Assembly: GCA_947311435.1 (NCBI GenBank)
Contig: CAMZKT010000022.1
Span: forward strand, 1-61,346
Direction of reading: 5' to 3'
DNA length: 61,346 nt
Source: an uncultured Desulfocapsa sp.
GTDB taxonomy: Bacteria; Desulfobacterota; Desulfobulbia; Desulfobulbales; Desulfocapsaceae
Position 1 is the stretch's first letter, and each line of letters opens with the position of its first letter. This document shows positions 25,234-34,363 of this stretch, piece by piece. Both the position numbers and the translations under genes were made by a program. A model generated the notes under the pieces. That model was given only the letters and a program-made list of their open reading frames with translations. It was not told the origin of the DNA and did not search any database.

Positions 25234-26625
25234 TTATTCTCCGTCCTGCCCAAAATGATCCATTGCTTCACTGGTGAAATAAGACTCTGTCGCGGTATTC
25301 CGTTCGCCCTGTTCCAATAAATAATCAAGAGAGTAACGAGCTGTCAGATAAGCATATCCGGCAGTGATAAAACGACCATTAGCCAGTTGCTTACGGGATT
25401 TAGCGTAGAGCAAATCATTTGTGGTACTTACTCCCTGTTCGTACCGTACCTGCTCGATTTCTTCAGTCTGTTCGGTCAGCCTTAATTCTTCGCCGGCACT
25501 TTCATAATCAACAACAGCAAGGTTTATCTTATCGACTGCGTCCTTTAAAGATTGTTCCAGTTCAAGTATGATTTTTGACTGTTCATAACGATTCTGGCTC
25601 TCTATTAATTCAGCTTTACGTATTTTGCTTCTATTGACACCGAAATCCATAATTTCCCACTGTAAATGAAGACCTGCCTGCCAGACTTCCTGATTTTCCA
25701 GATCCCCGCTATTGAGATGACTGTCGTCATTGGGGCCAAAATTCTGTCCATAGGAACTGTTGAAAACAATCTGCGGATACAGAGAAGACCGAGTCTTGCG
25801 AAGCTGATAACTGTTTTTTTCCACCTCAAGTTCTGCCACACGCAGACGATCAAGTTTTTCTCCTTCAGGTCGCTTCTGCCGGCCGACCTTAACAATCATT
25901 TCAGGTTGTGGTTGAACTGCCTCCAGTGCTGGCAACTCTCTCACCCCCAGTAAGCGGTAGAGCGAACTCAAGAGAATTCCTCTGTTTGTAACAATTCGCT
26001 GTAATGTCGCCTGTCCGGCTTTTAAATCAGCATTGGCTTTCAGCAAATCAATACGAGCCTTTCTGCCAAGCGCAAGCTCTCCATCAATAATCGAGACCAA
26101 CTCCTGGAGTGCTGTCACATACCTGGATTGTGCTTCTGCCTGAGCATCCAGTGCCATAATATTGCTACATACGCTCTTCACATTATATATTAGCTGTTCT
26201 CTGCTGAGTTTAAGCATGGAAGAAGCTATCTCTTTCTGGAGAGAAGAGACCTGCACCGCACTTGTCATGGAAAATCCGGTAAAAAGAGGCAATTCATAGA
26301 CGACTCCCACCGTATAAAGATCATTTGTGGTGGGAACCGAAGTAGGATCACTTGCTATTGATGCGGGGGTAAGTGGTGCCAGGGTACGGGAAAGATTATA
26401 ATGGGTGTATGAAGAAACAAGCTTCAGACTCCCGAAACCAGTCATCTTCTGCCCGGCAAAATCTTCTTTTGCTATCTGCACTCCCAGTTTCTGCTTATGA
26501 ATATCCGAATTATTATTCAACGCAAGGGATACACATTCATCCATGGTAATCGGGAAACCTGTTACCGGAAAAAATGTGCTGCAAAATAAAACGAGAACCA
26601 AAACAAGATATCGCATCATGTTCAT
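25234..26625 (-). CDS. TolC-family outer-membrane efflux channel
   Basis: 463 residues. Signal peptide to about VTG|FP. Two long alpha-helical repeats typical of the OEP fold are visible, each opening with the MDECVSLALNNNSDI-type motif and the EVEKNSYQL-type motif. LKANADLKAGQATLQRIV and LYAKSRKQLANGRFITAGYA are the paired tunnel helices. First gene of the RND operon, ahead of adaptor and pump. Its promoter region carries the 17-bp TetR-type site found in front of tetR. Confidence 0.9.
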   Translation of the reverse strand: MNMMRYLVLVLVLFCSTFFPVTGFPITMDECVSLALNNNSDIHKQKLGVQIAKEDFAGQKMTGFGSLKLVSSYTHYNLSRTLAPLTPASIASDPTSVPTTNDLYTVGVVYELPLFTGFSMTSAVQVSSLQKEIASSMLKLSREQLIYNVKSVCSNIMALDAQAEAQSRYVTALQELVSIIDGELALGRKARIDLLKANADLKAGQATLQRIVTNRGILLSSLYRLLGVRELPALEAVQPQPEMIVKVGRQKRPEGEKLDRLRVAELEVEKNSYQLRKTRSSLYPQIVFNSSYGQNFGPNDDSHLNSGDLENQEVWQAGLHLQWEIMDFGVNRSKIRKAELIESQNRYEQSKIILELEQSLKDAVDKINLAVVDYESAGEELRLTEQTEEIEQVRYEQGVSTTNDLLYAKSRKQLANGRFITAGYAYLTARYSLDYLLEQGERNTATESYFTSEAMDHFGQDGE

Positions 26626-26668
26626 AAGTATACCTTCACACAGGTTTGTTAAGCAAAGCGCCAGCAGT

Positions 26669-26722
26669 TAAACAATCGTTTGATTATCAACCGATATATA
26701 CACCTGTTTTCGTGAATGTCAA
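26669..26722 (-). promoter_or_regulatory. RND operon promoter with shared TetR-type operator
   Basis: Leftward -35 TTGACA (26722-26717), about 16-17 bp, -10 TATATA, then TAAACAATCGTTTGATT (26669-26685), 44 bp before the start codon. The 17 bases are the exact reverse complement of 8918-8934 in front of tetR. The rest of the gap to 26910 shows nothing definite. Confidence 0.65.
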
Positions 26723-26909
26723 CAAAATCCCTCCTGGACGACAACTGTCGCCCTGCCACCACTGCCCGAGAATCAATTCACATCCCGTTTCAGATCATGG
26801 TTATGCGGATATAATTTCAGGGAAGAGTCTTTTTATTTTCCAAGGAGCTAGTACCATGAAAACCCATAGTAAAAACACGGCTATTCACTGACATGGTCTT
26901 AGGTTCTGA

Positions 26910-27527
26910 TCAAGAGCGTTCAGAACACTTTTCCATCAGAACAGCATTCTCTTCCACAAAAGGTTGAAACAGATGAGGTGAACCGGAAGGGACAAGATTG
27001 CAAATCCTGTCCCTGTCGCTTTGACTAAGCAGAGAACGAACGTCAGTGGTTCTAAAATGGTGAGGAACTCCACTTGTTGCGATAATATCCATGCTTTTGC
27101 TGAGCATATTCTTCTTCACAACAGTTCCAGCCAGGAGATCATATTTTTCGAGAGGAGCCTTGATATCCATGGCAACATAATCAACCAGGCCATCATTCAA
27201 TAGCTCTGTCAACATTGATGGTTGAGATCCATTACTATCGACTTTGATCAAATAGCCAAGTTCTCGAATGGCACGAATGAACTCAGGAAGGTCTCTCTGG
27301 ATGGTCGGCTCCCCTCCTGAAATCACCACAGCATCCAAGTGCCTGACTCGTTTTTCAAGAAAATGAAAACACTCCTGTTCTTTCAGATGCCCCTTCTTTT
27401 TTCTGGAGAGCAATGAAACATTATGGCAGAAAGGACAACAAAAGTTACAGCCCTGGGTAAAAACCACCGCTGCAGTTTTCCCTGGATAGTCACTGAAAGA
27501 ACAGGGTTGCAGGCCACCGAGATTCAT
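26910..27527 (-). CDS. nrdG: Anaerobic ribonucleotide reductase activating protein (radical SAM)
   Basis: 205 residues. The radical-SAM cluster motif CNFCCPFC (Cys27, Cys31, Cys34) follows the N-terminal LGGLQPCSFSDYPGKTAAVV. GGEPTIQRDLPEF is the SAM-binding GGE region. It reduces SAM to form the glycyl radical on NrdD. The sequence type, about 200 residues with an N-terminal SFSDYPGK, is the one usually paired with NrdD in strict anaerobes. Its ATG follows the nrdD stop codon with no gap. Confidence 0.92.
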   Translation of the reverse strand: MNLGGLQPCSFSDYPGKTAAVVFTQGCNFCCPFCHNVSLLSRKKKGHLKEQECFHFLEKRVRHLDAVVISGGEPTIQRDLPEFIRAIRELGYLIKVDSNGSQPSMLTELLNDGLVDYVAMDIKAPLEKYDLLAGTVVKKNMLSKSMDIIATSGVPHHFRTTDVRSLLSQSDRDRICNLVPSGSPHLFQPFVEENAVLMEKCSERS

Positions 27528-29660
27528 TTACGAGGAAACCGTATAATGACTTCTATGTTCAAATTCTTCACGTTTTCCCTGGTTCCATTGTCCAACCGGA
27601 CGCAGATAGCCAACAACCCTGGAATAGACCTCTGTTTCCCGCCCACACTTTGGACAGGCTGGCTCCTCCCCGATGAGATAACCATGATTTTCACAAATGG
27701 AAAAAGAGGGCGTAAGGGTAAAATAGGGGAGCTTGTAATTCCTGCAAACAGTGCGTACAAAGGATTTTACTGCCTGCGGATCCGGAACAGCCTCACCAAG
27801 GAAGCAGTGAACAACCGTCCCCCCGGTATATTTACTCTGCAACTCATCCTGGAGGTCAAGCACTTCAAAGATATCGTCACTGTAGTTCACAGGAAGCTGG
27901 GTTGAGTTGGAATACAGGGCTATACCGTCATCGGTCCGCACCTGGCATTGCACCTCATCGAACCGTTCACTGTCAAGTCGCGCCAGACGATACCCTGTCC
28001 CTTCTGCAGGAGTAGCCTCAAGATTATAATGATTCCCGGTTTCATCCTGAAACTTCTGCAATACCTCCCTCATGTGATCCATCATCTTTATGGCAAATCG
28101 CTGCCCTTCACTGGTGCCGATATCCTTCCCCAGGAGATTTTGTGCGGCCTCATTGGCACCGATAATACCGATGGTGGAAAAGTGGTTTTTCCAGTAGCAG
28201 GAGAAACGTTCTTTTATCTGCCGCAGATAATACCGAGTGTAGGGGTAAAGACCTTTATCTGTATATTTTTCCAGAACTTTCCGTTTCACCTCAAGACTGG
28301 TACTTGCGATATCCATCAAGGTATCCAGTCGGGTAAAAAACTCTTCTTCATTTTCTGCCTGAAAACCAATTGCCGCAAGGTTTATGGTCACGACACCAAC
28401 AGAGCCAGTCAGTGGGTTGGCTCCAAAGAGTCCCCCACCCCTTTTTTCAAGTTCCCGGGTGTCAAGACGCAGTCGGCAACACATGGAGCGTGCATCATCG
28501 GGAGAAAGATCTGAATTGACAAAATTTGCAAAATAAGGGATCCCATACCGAGCAGTAACTTCCCACAATGGATCAAGATCACTCGTGTCCCAATCAAAAT
28601 CTGCACCTATGTTATAGGTTGGAATTGGAAATGTAAAAACCCTGGACTGAGCGTCCCCTTCGGCCATAATCTCTAAAAATGCCCGATTTATCATGGTCAT
28701 TTCAAACTGATACTCTCCGTAACTACTAGCTTGCACACTCCCGCCAATAATCACACCCTGATCGGCAAGAGCGGATGGAGGCTGTAAATCCATGGTCAAA
28801 TTCGTAAAGGGAGTCTGAAAACCAACTCTTGTGGGCACGTTGAGATTAAAGATACACTCCTGGATTGCCTGTCTAACCTCAGTATAATCCAGTCCATCGT
28901 GACGAACAAAGGGAGCAAGTAATGTATCAAAGCTTGCAAAAGCCTGGGCTCCCGCTGCCTCTCCCTGCAATGTATAAAAAAAGTTGACGACCTGGCCAAG
29001 AGCAGAACGAAAATGACGAGCCGGCTTGGAAACGGCTTTCCCCTGTACACCACAGAATCCCTGGCGCAACAGATCCTGAAGATCCCAGCCGACACAATAA
29101 ACTGAGAGTTGCCCCAGGTCATGGATGTGCAGATCTCCTTCTTCATGGGCCTGCCGCACTTCCTTGGAATAGATTGAATTCAACCAGTAGGTTTTACTGA
29201 TTTCACTGGCGATGTAATTATTTAAGCCTTGCAGGGAATAGCCCATATTGGAATTTTCCTCCACCAGCCAGTCAAGTCGATCCAGATAGTTGTCGACCAG
29301 CCTCACATCTGCACGGGTGGTTATTTCCCGAATACGAGCATGTTGTTCCCGATAAAGAATATAGGCCTTGGCAGTCTTTTTATATGGAGACGCCAAAAGA
29401 ACGTCCTCAACAAGATCTTGAATTTGTTCAACATCAACGGTTCTCTTTTCACAAACAGTTTGAGCAAGACTTAATACTCTGATGGTCAAACGTCTCGCTT
29501 CAGGCGCACCAAATTCCTTTGTAACCCGGCCAGCCTTAAGAATCGCATGGGTAATTTTGACAGCTTCAAAAGGTATCACCCGCTGATTTCTTTTTTTTAT
29601 GAATTGAAAAACTGCAGGGGGGGCGGTTTGAGCACACACAGATGCTTTTGCATTCGACAT
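27528..29660 (-). CDS. nrdD: Anaerobic (class III) ribonucleoside-triphosphate reductase
   Basis: 710 residues. ATP-cone regulatory domain about 22-115, then the catalytic ten-stranded barrel. The C-terminal zinc site is CENHG...CPKCG. The glycyl-radical motif is RVVGYLRPVGQWN, with Gly at about residue 684. It makes dNTPs under anoxia with formate or thioredoxin-type reductant. Ribosome site GGAGAGG precedes the ATG. A cobalamin riboswitch precedes the gene, implying a B12-dependent reductase elsewhere in the genome that replaces NrdD when B12 is plentiful. Confidence 0.95.
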   Translation of the reverse strand: MSNAKASVCAQTAPPAVFQFIKKRNQRVIPFEAVKITHAILKAGRVTKEFGAPEARRLTIRVLSLAQTVCEKRTVDVEQIQDLVEDVLLASPYKKTAKAYILYREQHARIREITTRADVRLVDNYLDRLDWLVEENSNMGYSLQGLNNYIASEISKTYWLNSIYSKEVRQAHEEGDLHIHDLGQLSVYCVGWDLQDLLRQGFCGVQGKAVSKPARHFRSALGQVVNFFYTLQGEAAGAQAFASFDTLLAPFVRHDGLDYTEVRQAIQECIFNLNVPTRVGFQTPFTNLTMDLQPPSALADQGVIIGGSVQASSYGEYQFEMTMINRAFLEIMAEGDAQSRVFTFPIPTYNIGADFDWDTSDLDPLWEVTARYGIPYFANFVNSDLSPDDARSMCCRLRLDTRELEKRGGGLFGANPLTGSVGVVTINLAAIGFQAENEEEFFTRLDTLMDIASTSLEVKRKVLEKYTDKGLYPYTRYYLRQIKERFSCYWKNHFSTIGIIGANEAAQNLLGKDIGTSEGQRFAIKMMDHMREVLQKFQDETGNHYNLEATPAEGTGYRLARLDSERFDEVQCQVRTDDGIALYSNSTQLPVNYSDDIFEVLDLQDELQSKYTGGTVVHCFLGEAVPDPQAVKSFVRTVCRNYKLPYFTLTPSFSICENHGYLIGEEPACPKCGRETEVYSRVVGYLRPVGQWNQGKREEFEHRSHYTVSS

Positions 29661-29728
29661 AAGAATTCCTCTCCTCGAAGGATATGCCCGACTCTCAAAG
29701 GGATGAGGCAGGCTTGATTAAGATATTT

Positions 29729-29922
29729 TCTGGCAGGTCTTCGGACTTATGGACATTTCTGAGGAATTGCTATTGCAATTTTCAAACTTTCTACTAACCA
29801 TCGCTTCCCAGGTGAACATACCCAGTGCTCTTTGATGGCGCTCGTTTCCAATTACCGCTGCGGGACAGTCCCGGCTTTGCACCGGGTTCCCTCTTACCGC
29901 GCCTTACGATGGGCGCACCAGT
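29729..29922 (-). promoter_or_regulatory. Cobalamin (B12) riboswitch upstream of nrdDG
   Basis: On the leftward strand the order of conserved blocks is that of an adenosylcobalamin aptamer. GGTGCGCCC opens the element, followed by AGAGGGAACCCGGTGC, then GCCGGGACTGTCCCGC, and finally the B12 box AGTCCGAAGACCTGCCAGA (near 29748-29729). About 69 bp separate it from the nrdD start and no T run is visible, so control is more likely at ribosome access. High B12 should switch nrdDG off. Confidence 0.93.
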
Positions 29923-29933
29923 CGTTTACATAC

Positions 29934-29962
29934 TATATATTGTATACAGAGAGTCATGTCAA
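29934..29962 (-). promoter_or_regulatory. Promoter of the riboswitch-nrdDG transcript
   Basis: Leftward -35 TTGACA (29962-29957), 17-bp spacer, -10 TATATA (29939-29934), placing transcription start just in front of the aptamer. The remaining gap to urtA (29963-30253) is AT-rich and shows only the sigma-54 site. Confidence 0.6.
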
Positions 29963-30157
29963 TACTATTACCCTCTTTCCTCACTCTACTTCCTCAATGA
30001 AAAAAACAGTCCTTATAACATTTATGTAACATATTCATTCCCCACCGTACTTTTTTGTAACATCAAACCCGCCAGTCTCCAGTCCTCCTCCAGTATCATG
30101 CCCATCTAAAACAGTAAGACAGCTATTTAAAGAAAAAATACCACTAGCCCTCAATTG

Positions 30158-30173
30158 TGGCACATAAATCGCT
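30158..30173 (+). promoter_or_regulatory. Probable sigma-54 promoter of the urea operon
   Basis: TGGCAC-N5-TCGCT, with GG and GC separated by the required 10 bases, 81 bp upstream of urtA. The -12 element has one mismatch to TTGCW. Urea uptake is commonly under NtrC and sigma-54, but no clear NtrC site was seen upstream. Confidence 0.55.
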
Positions 30174-30253
30174 ATACAGCTCCCGTCGGTTAGAAATGAA
30201 TCAAAACCCAAACATAAGCAGTATAACTATCAACACTTCCCAAAGGAGAAGAA

Positions 30254-31540
30254 ATGAAATCAAAACTTTTATCACTGTCCCTCGGTTGCACACTCGCACT
30301 GGGGTCGCTATTCGGCACGCAGGCTTTAGCAGAAGAAACTATCAAAGTCGGCGTACTCCACTCTCTTTCAGGCACCATGGCAATCAGCGAGACAACCCTC
30401 AAGGACACCATGCTTATGCTTATTGACGAGCAAAACAAAAAAGGTGGCCTTCTTGGTAAAAAACTTGAGGCTGTGGTCATTGATCCCGCATCTGACTGGC
30501 CTCTTTTTGCAGAAAAGGCTAGAGAACTCATTGAAAAAGAAAAAGTAGCATCGGTTTTCGGCTGCTGGACTTCAGTATCCCGCAAGTCTGTTCTTCCAGT
30601 TTTCGAAGAACTCAACAGCCTCCTTTTTTACCCTGTTCAATATGAAGGAGAAGAATCCTCAAGGAATGTCTTTTACACAGGAGCAGCACCTAACCAACAG
30701 GCAATTCCGGCTGTAGAGTATCTCATGAATGAAATAGGTGTTCAGCGTTGGGTTTTGGCTGGAACCGATTATGTCTACCCCCGTACTACCAATAAAATTC
30801 TGGAAGCCTATCTCAAAGCAAAAGGTGTTGCTGCTGAGGATATTATGATCAACTACACACCATTCGGTCACTCTGACTGGCAATCCATTGTTTCAGATAT
30901 CAAGAAATTTGGTTCTGCCGGAAAAAAGACGGCTGTTGTTTCCACCATTAATGGCGACGCTAACGTCCCCTTTTATAAAGAACTTGGAAATCAGGGAATC
31001 ACCGCTGATACCATTCCAGTGGTTGCCTTTTCTGTTGGGGAAGAAGAACTCTCTGGTATCGACACCAAACCTTTAGTTGGCCATATGGCCGCATGGAATT
31101 ATTTCATGAGTGTCGACGATGAGACAAATGATTCATTTATCGAAAACTGGCAGAAATTCATCAAAAACGAGAAGAGAGTAACCAATGATCCAATGGAAGC
31201 CCACTACATAGGTTTCAATATGTGGGTAAAGGCTGTTGAAAAAGCAGGTACCACCGATCCTGATGCAGTTCAGGATGCCATCATCGGTGTTACCGTAGCC
31301 AACCTGTCGGGCGGTTATTCTGCGATGATGCCAAATCACCACATCACAAAACCAGTCTTGATTGGTGAAATACAGGACGACGGCCAATTCGAAGTTGTCT
31401 GGCAAACATCCGGCATGGTAGCCGGTGATGCATGGTCCGACTATCTGCCCGGATCTAAAAACCTGATTTCAGACTGGAGGAAACCTCTTTCCTGCGGAAA
31501 TTACAACGTCAAGACAGGAAAATGCTCGAGTCAACAATAA
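30254..31540 (+). CDS. urtA: Urea ABC transporter binding protein
   Basis: 428 residues, signal peptide to about ALA|EE, preceded by AAGGAG. Type-I periplasmic fold of the branched-chain amino acid/amide family. Urea-type landmarks are TIKVGVLHSLSGTMAISETT, ASVFGCWTSVSRKSVLPV, NSLLFYPVQYEGEESS and WVLAGTDYVYPRTTN. The length and the GCWTS segment are characteristic of UrtA rather than LivJ. It binds urea in the periplasm and hands it to UrtB/C. First gene of a 12-gene uptake-plus-urease cluster. Confidence 0.95.
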   Translation: MKSKLLSLSLGCTLALGSLFGTQALAEETIKVGVLHSLSGTMAISETTLKDTMLMLIDEQNKKGGLLGKKLEAVVIDPASDWPLFAEKARELIEKEKVASVFGCWTSVSRKSVLPVFEELNSLLFYPVQYEGEESSRNVFYTGAAPNQQAIPAVEYLMNEIGVQRWVLAGTDYVYPRTTNKILEAYLKAKGVAAEDIMINYTPFGHSDWQSIVSDIKKFGSAGKKTAVVSTINGDANVPFYKELGNQGITADTIPVVAFSVGEEELSGIDTKPLVGHMAAWNYFMSVDDETNDSFIENWQKFIKNEKRVTNDPMEAHYIGFNMWVKAVEKAGTTDPDAVQDAIIGVTVANLSGGYSAMMPNHHITKPVLIGEIQDDGQFEVVWQTSGMVAGDAWSDYLPGSKNLISDWRKPLSCGNYNVKTGKCSSQQ

Positions 31541-31623
31541 AATAGTTCCTACGCCTGTTAATCGGCAGTTTTTGCCGGTTAACAGGCCCACAACCTACCC
31601 TATGAACAATACCGAGAGCCCTC

Positions 31624-33270
31624 ATGTATCCGGCAGCAAACATTTCACGCAAAACAAAAACTCTCTTTGTCACGCTCGTTGTATTTATAACGTACTCAAT
31701 TTCTCTTTTTCCTATAGGTTTCTGCCATGCCAGGGAAAACGAGACACAATTTAATGAAGGCCTCGCTCTCCTCCTCCAGAGGAATTTTAAACAAAAAGAA
31801 GTCGGTATCAAAAAAATTGCAGCAAGTAGCGATCCTCGCTCCGAGAAAATTCTTACTTCTCTGCTTGCAGGAAAGTTCTATCGCCTAAAAAAAGATACCA
31901 CTCTGGTTTACACCACCTTTAATGAATCGGTGGCAGAAGTGACATCGGCCATTGATGGAAAACCGCTAGGTTCTGTCAAAAAACGAAAATTAAAAAAGAT
32001 TACCATCAACAACAAGCTACGAGGAATACTCAAAAATGCCTTGGCAGAAATCCGCCTCGGATCAAATGATCCCAAAGTCAGGGAGAAGGCTGCCGATAAT
32101 TTATTGAACAATCCAACTCCTGAATCGGCCAGGCTTCTCGAAAAGCTTCTCAAAACAGAAAAAGACGAAACTATCATCAAAATACTCACAACAGCCTCGC
32201 ATATTGTAAATCTGCGCAATCCCGACAACGAACAAAAAATCCTTGCCCTTGATAACCTACAAGGAAACCTCACCCCAGTGGTTCGTAATGAAATAAGCCG
32301 CTTGGTCACTGATGAGAGCGACCCCGTGGTTCTTAAAAAAGCTGAATCCGTACTTGCATCACTCGATGCGAAGGTTTCCTTCTACGGTTTTCTTGAAACG
32401 ATCTTCTTTGGGCTCAGCCTTGGCTCAGTGCTTGTATTGGCAGCTATCGGACTTGCCATTACTTTTGGGGTGATCGGAGTCATCAATATGGCTCATGGAG
32501 AGCTGATAATGATTGGAGCATACACCACTTATGTCATCCAACAACTCATGCCCGAGTCAATAGGAATTGCTCTCCTGCTTTCCATCCCGGCGGCATTTTG
32601 CGTTTCAGGCCTTACAGGAATCATAATTGAGCGCTCGGTCATTCGTTTTCTCTATGGCCGTCCTCTGGAAACACTCCTTGCAACCTTCGGTATCAGTCTC
32701 GTTTTGCAACAGACTGTACGATCAATTTTCTCCCCGCTCAACAGAAGTGTTGCCAGTCCTGAGTGGATGAGTGGTTCCCTGCAGCTTAATCCGATTTTGT
32801 CTCTAACCAACAATCGAATAGCAATCCTTGTGTTTTCTTTACTGGTTTTTGCCGGCCTTTATTTTGTCCTCAAAAAAAGTTCCATAGGCCTTCAGGTGAG
32901 AGCAGTGTCACAAAACAGGAAAATGGCAAGAGCCATGGGTATTCAAGCAGCAAGAGTTGATGCTCTCACCTTTGGCCTTGGCTCCGGCATTGCCGGAATT
33001 GCAGGGGTTGCTCTTTCACAGCTCACCAATGTAGGTCCAAACCTTGGCCAGAATTACATTATTGATTCCTTCATGGTCGTGGTTTTCGGTGGAGTCGGCA
33101 ACTTATGGGGAACGTTGATTGGCGGCCTTTCCCTCGGGGTTGCCAATAAATTTCTTGAACCATGGGCTGGAACAGTACTCGCCAAGATTCTAATTCTTGT
33201 CTTTATTATTCTCTTTATTCAGAAACGACCCCAGGGATTGTTCCCACAAAAGGGCCGGGCTGCGGGGTGA
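31624..33270 (+). CDS. urtB: Urea ABC transporter permease UrtB
   Basis: 548 residues. N-terminal signal-like helix (about 15-35), then a soluble helical region (about 38-255) with HEAT-like pairs such as DPKVREKAADNLLNNPTPES. The LivH-type permease domain follows (about 256-545: FGVIGVINMAHGELIMIGAY, and FMVVVFGGVGNLWGTLIGG near the end). The long extracytoplasmic extension is typical of proteobacterial UrtB. It forms half of the urea channel. Start region has only a weak ribosome site; alternatives nearby would truncate the signal helix. Confidence 0.92.
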   Translation: MYPAANISRKTKTLFVTLVVFITYSISLFPIGFCHARENETQFNEGLALLLQRNFKQKEVGIKKIAASSDPRSEKILTSLLAGKFYRLKKDTTLVYTTFNESVAEVTSAIDGKPLGSVKKRKLKKITINNKLRGILKNALAEIRLGSNDPKVREKAADNLLNNPTPESARLLEKLLKTEKDETIIKILTTASHIVNLRNPDNEQKILALDNLQGNLTPVVRNEISRLVTDESDPVVLKKAESVLASLDAKVSFYGFLETIFFGLSLGSVLVLAAIGLAITFGVIGVINMAHGELIMIGAYTTYVIQQLMPESIGIALLLSIPAAFCVSGLTGIIIERSVIRFLYGRPLETLLATFGISLVLQQTVRSIFSPLNRSVASPEWMSGSLQLNPILSLTNNRIAILVFSLLVFAGLYFVLKKSSIGLQVRAVSQNRKMARAMGIQAARVDALTFGLGSGIAGIAGVALSQLTNVGPNLGQNYIIDSFMVVVFGGVGNLWGTLIGGLSLGVANKFLEPWAGTVLAKILILVFIILFIQKRPQGLFPQKGRAAG

Positions 33271-33274
33271 TATT

Positions 33275-34363
33275 ATGCAACTTGTAAGACTTTTAAAAAC
33301 TGATCGTGGCGGAACGACGATGCTTGCCCTGCTGGCCTTCGTAACACTTGTCGTCCCTCTCTGCAATATACTGCTTCCAGAAGGACACGTTCTACACATT
33401 TCAACCTACACCATGACCCTGCTTGGCAAGTATCTTTGCTATGCCCTGCTTGCAATAGCTGTGGATCTTGTGTGGGGCTATCTCGGCATACTCAGCCTTG
33501 GACACGGTGCCTTTTTCGCCCTTGGAGGGTACGCCATGGGCATGTATCTGATGAGACAAATAGGCACTCGCGGAATGTACGGAGACCCTGTTCTTCCGGA
33601 CTTTATGGTTTTCCTCAACTGGCAGGAACTGCCCTGGTTCTGGCATGGATTTCACTGGTTCTGGTTTGCCATACTCATGGTGATGCTTGTTCCTGGTCTA
33701 CTGGCTCTACTCTTCGGCTGGTTTGCATTCCGTTCTCGAGTCACAGGAGTTTATCTCTCCATAATGACCCAGGCTCTAACCTATGCGCTTTTACTGGCAT
33801 TTTTCAGAAATGAAATGGGCTTTGGGGGGAATAACGGCCTGACAGACTTTAAAGATATACTTGGTTTCTCCCTACAGGCAGACAGCACTCGGATTGCACT
33901 TTTTATTTCTTCCGCCATTGCCCTTGGTGCAGGATACCTCAGCTGTCTTTATATCACCCGCTCCCGGTTTGGTAAATTGTGTACTGCCATCAGGGATCAG
34001 GAAGACAGAACTAGATTCCTTGGTTACCGGGTGGAAAATTTCAAACTCTGGGTCTTTACCTTTTCTGCTATGTTGGCTGGAATTGCCGGTGCTTTGTATG
34101 TCCCTCAGGTTGGGATCATAAACCCGGGTGAGTTTGCTCCTCTAGCATCCATTGAAATAGTAGTGTGGGTTGCGATTGGCGGCAGATCAACACTGTACGG
34201 AGCAGTAGTTGGTGCCTTACTGGTTAATTACGCCAAAAGCTACCTGACCGCAGCCATGCCGGACGCCTGGCTCTTCGCCCTTGGCGCAGTTTTTGTCCTC
34301 GTTACGCTGCTCCTGCCAAAGGGAGTCACTGGACTGTTTCAAAAAAAGGAGATAAGTAAATGA
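33275..34363 (+). CDS. urtC: Urea ABC transporter permease UrtC
   Basis: 362 residues from the ATG at 33275, 4 bp after urtB; a longer in-frame start at 33197 would overlap urtB widely. LivM-type permease with about ten helices. VDLVWGYLGILSLGHGAFFA and the coupling region YITRSRFGKLCTAIRDQEDR are present, followed by AGIAGALYVPQVGIINPGEF. The Asn-Asn-Gly-Leu-Thr-Asp segment (GGNNGLTDF) is typical of UrtC. Overlaps urtD by 4 bp. Confidence 0.93.
   Translation: MQLVRLLKTDRGGTTMLALLAFVTLVVPLCNILLPEGHVLHISTYTMTLLGKYLCYALLAIAVDLVWGYLGILSLGHGAFFALGGYAMGMYLMRQIGTRGMYGDPVLPDFMVFLNWQELPWFWHGFHWFWFAILMVMLVPGLLALLFGWFAFRSRVTGVYLSIMTQALTYALLLAFFRNEMGFGGNNGLTDFKDILGFSLQADSTRIALFISSAIALGAGYLSCLYITRSRFGKLCTAIRDQEDRTRFLGYRVENFKLWVFTFSAMLAGIAGALYVPQVGIINPGEFAPLASIEIVVWVAIGGRSTLYGAVVGALLVNYAKSYLTAAMPDAWLFALGAVFVLVTLLLPKGVTGLFQKKEISK

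Noticed and set aside
30026-30052. Possible fifth NikR-type site (GTAACATA) before urtA
   Set aside because: No matching right half at the required distance.
33342-33350. GTAACAC/GTGTTAC half-sites within genes (also in urtA, ffh and the RND gene)
   Set aside because: Single half-sites in coding sequence, expected by chance.
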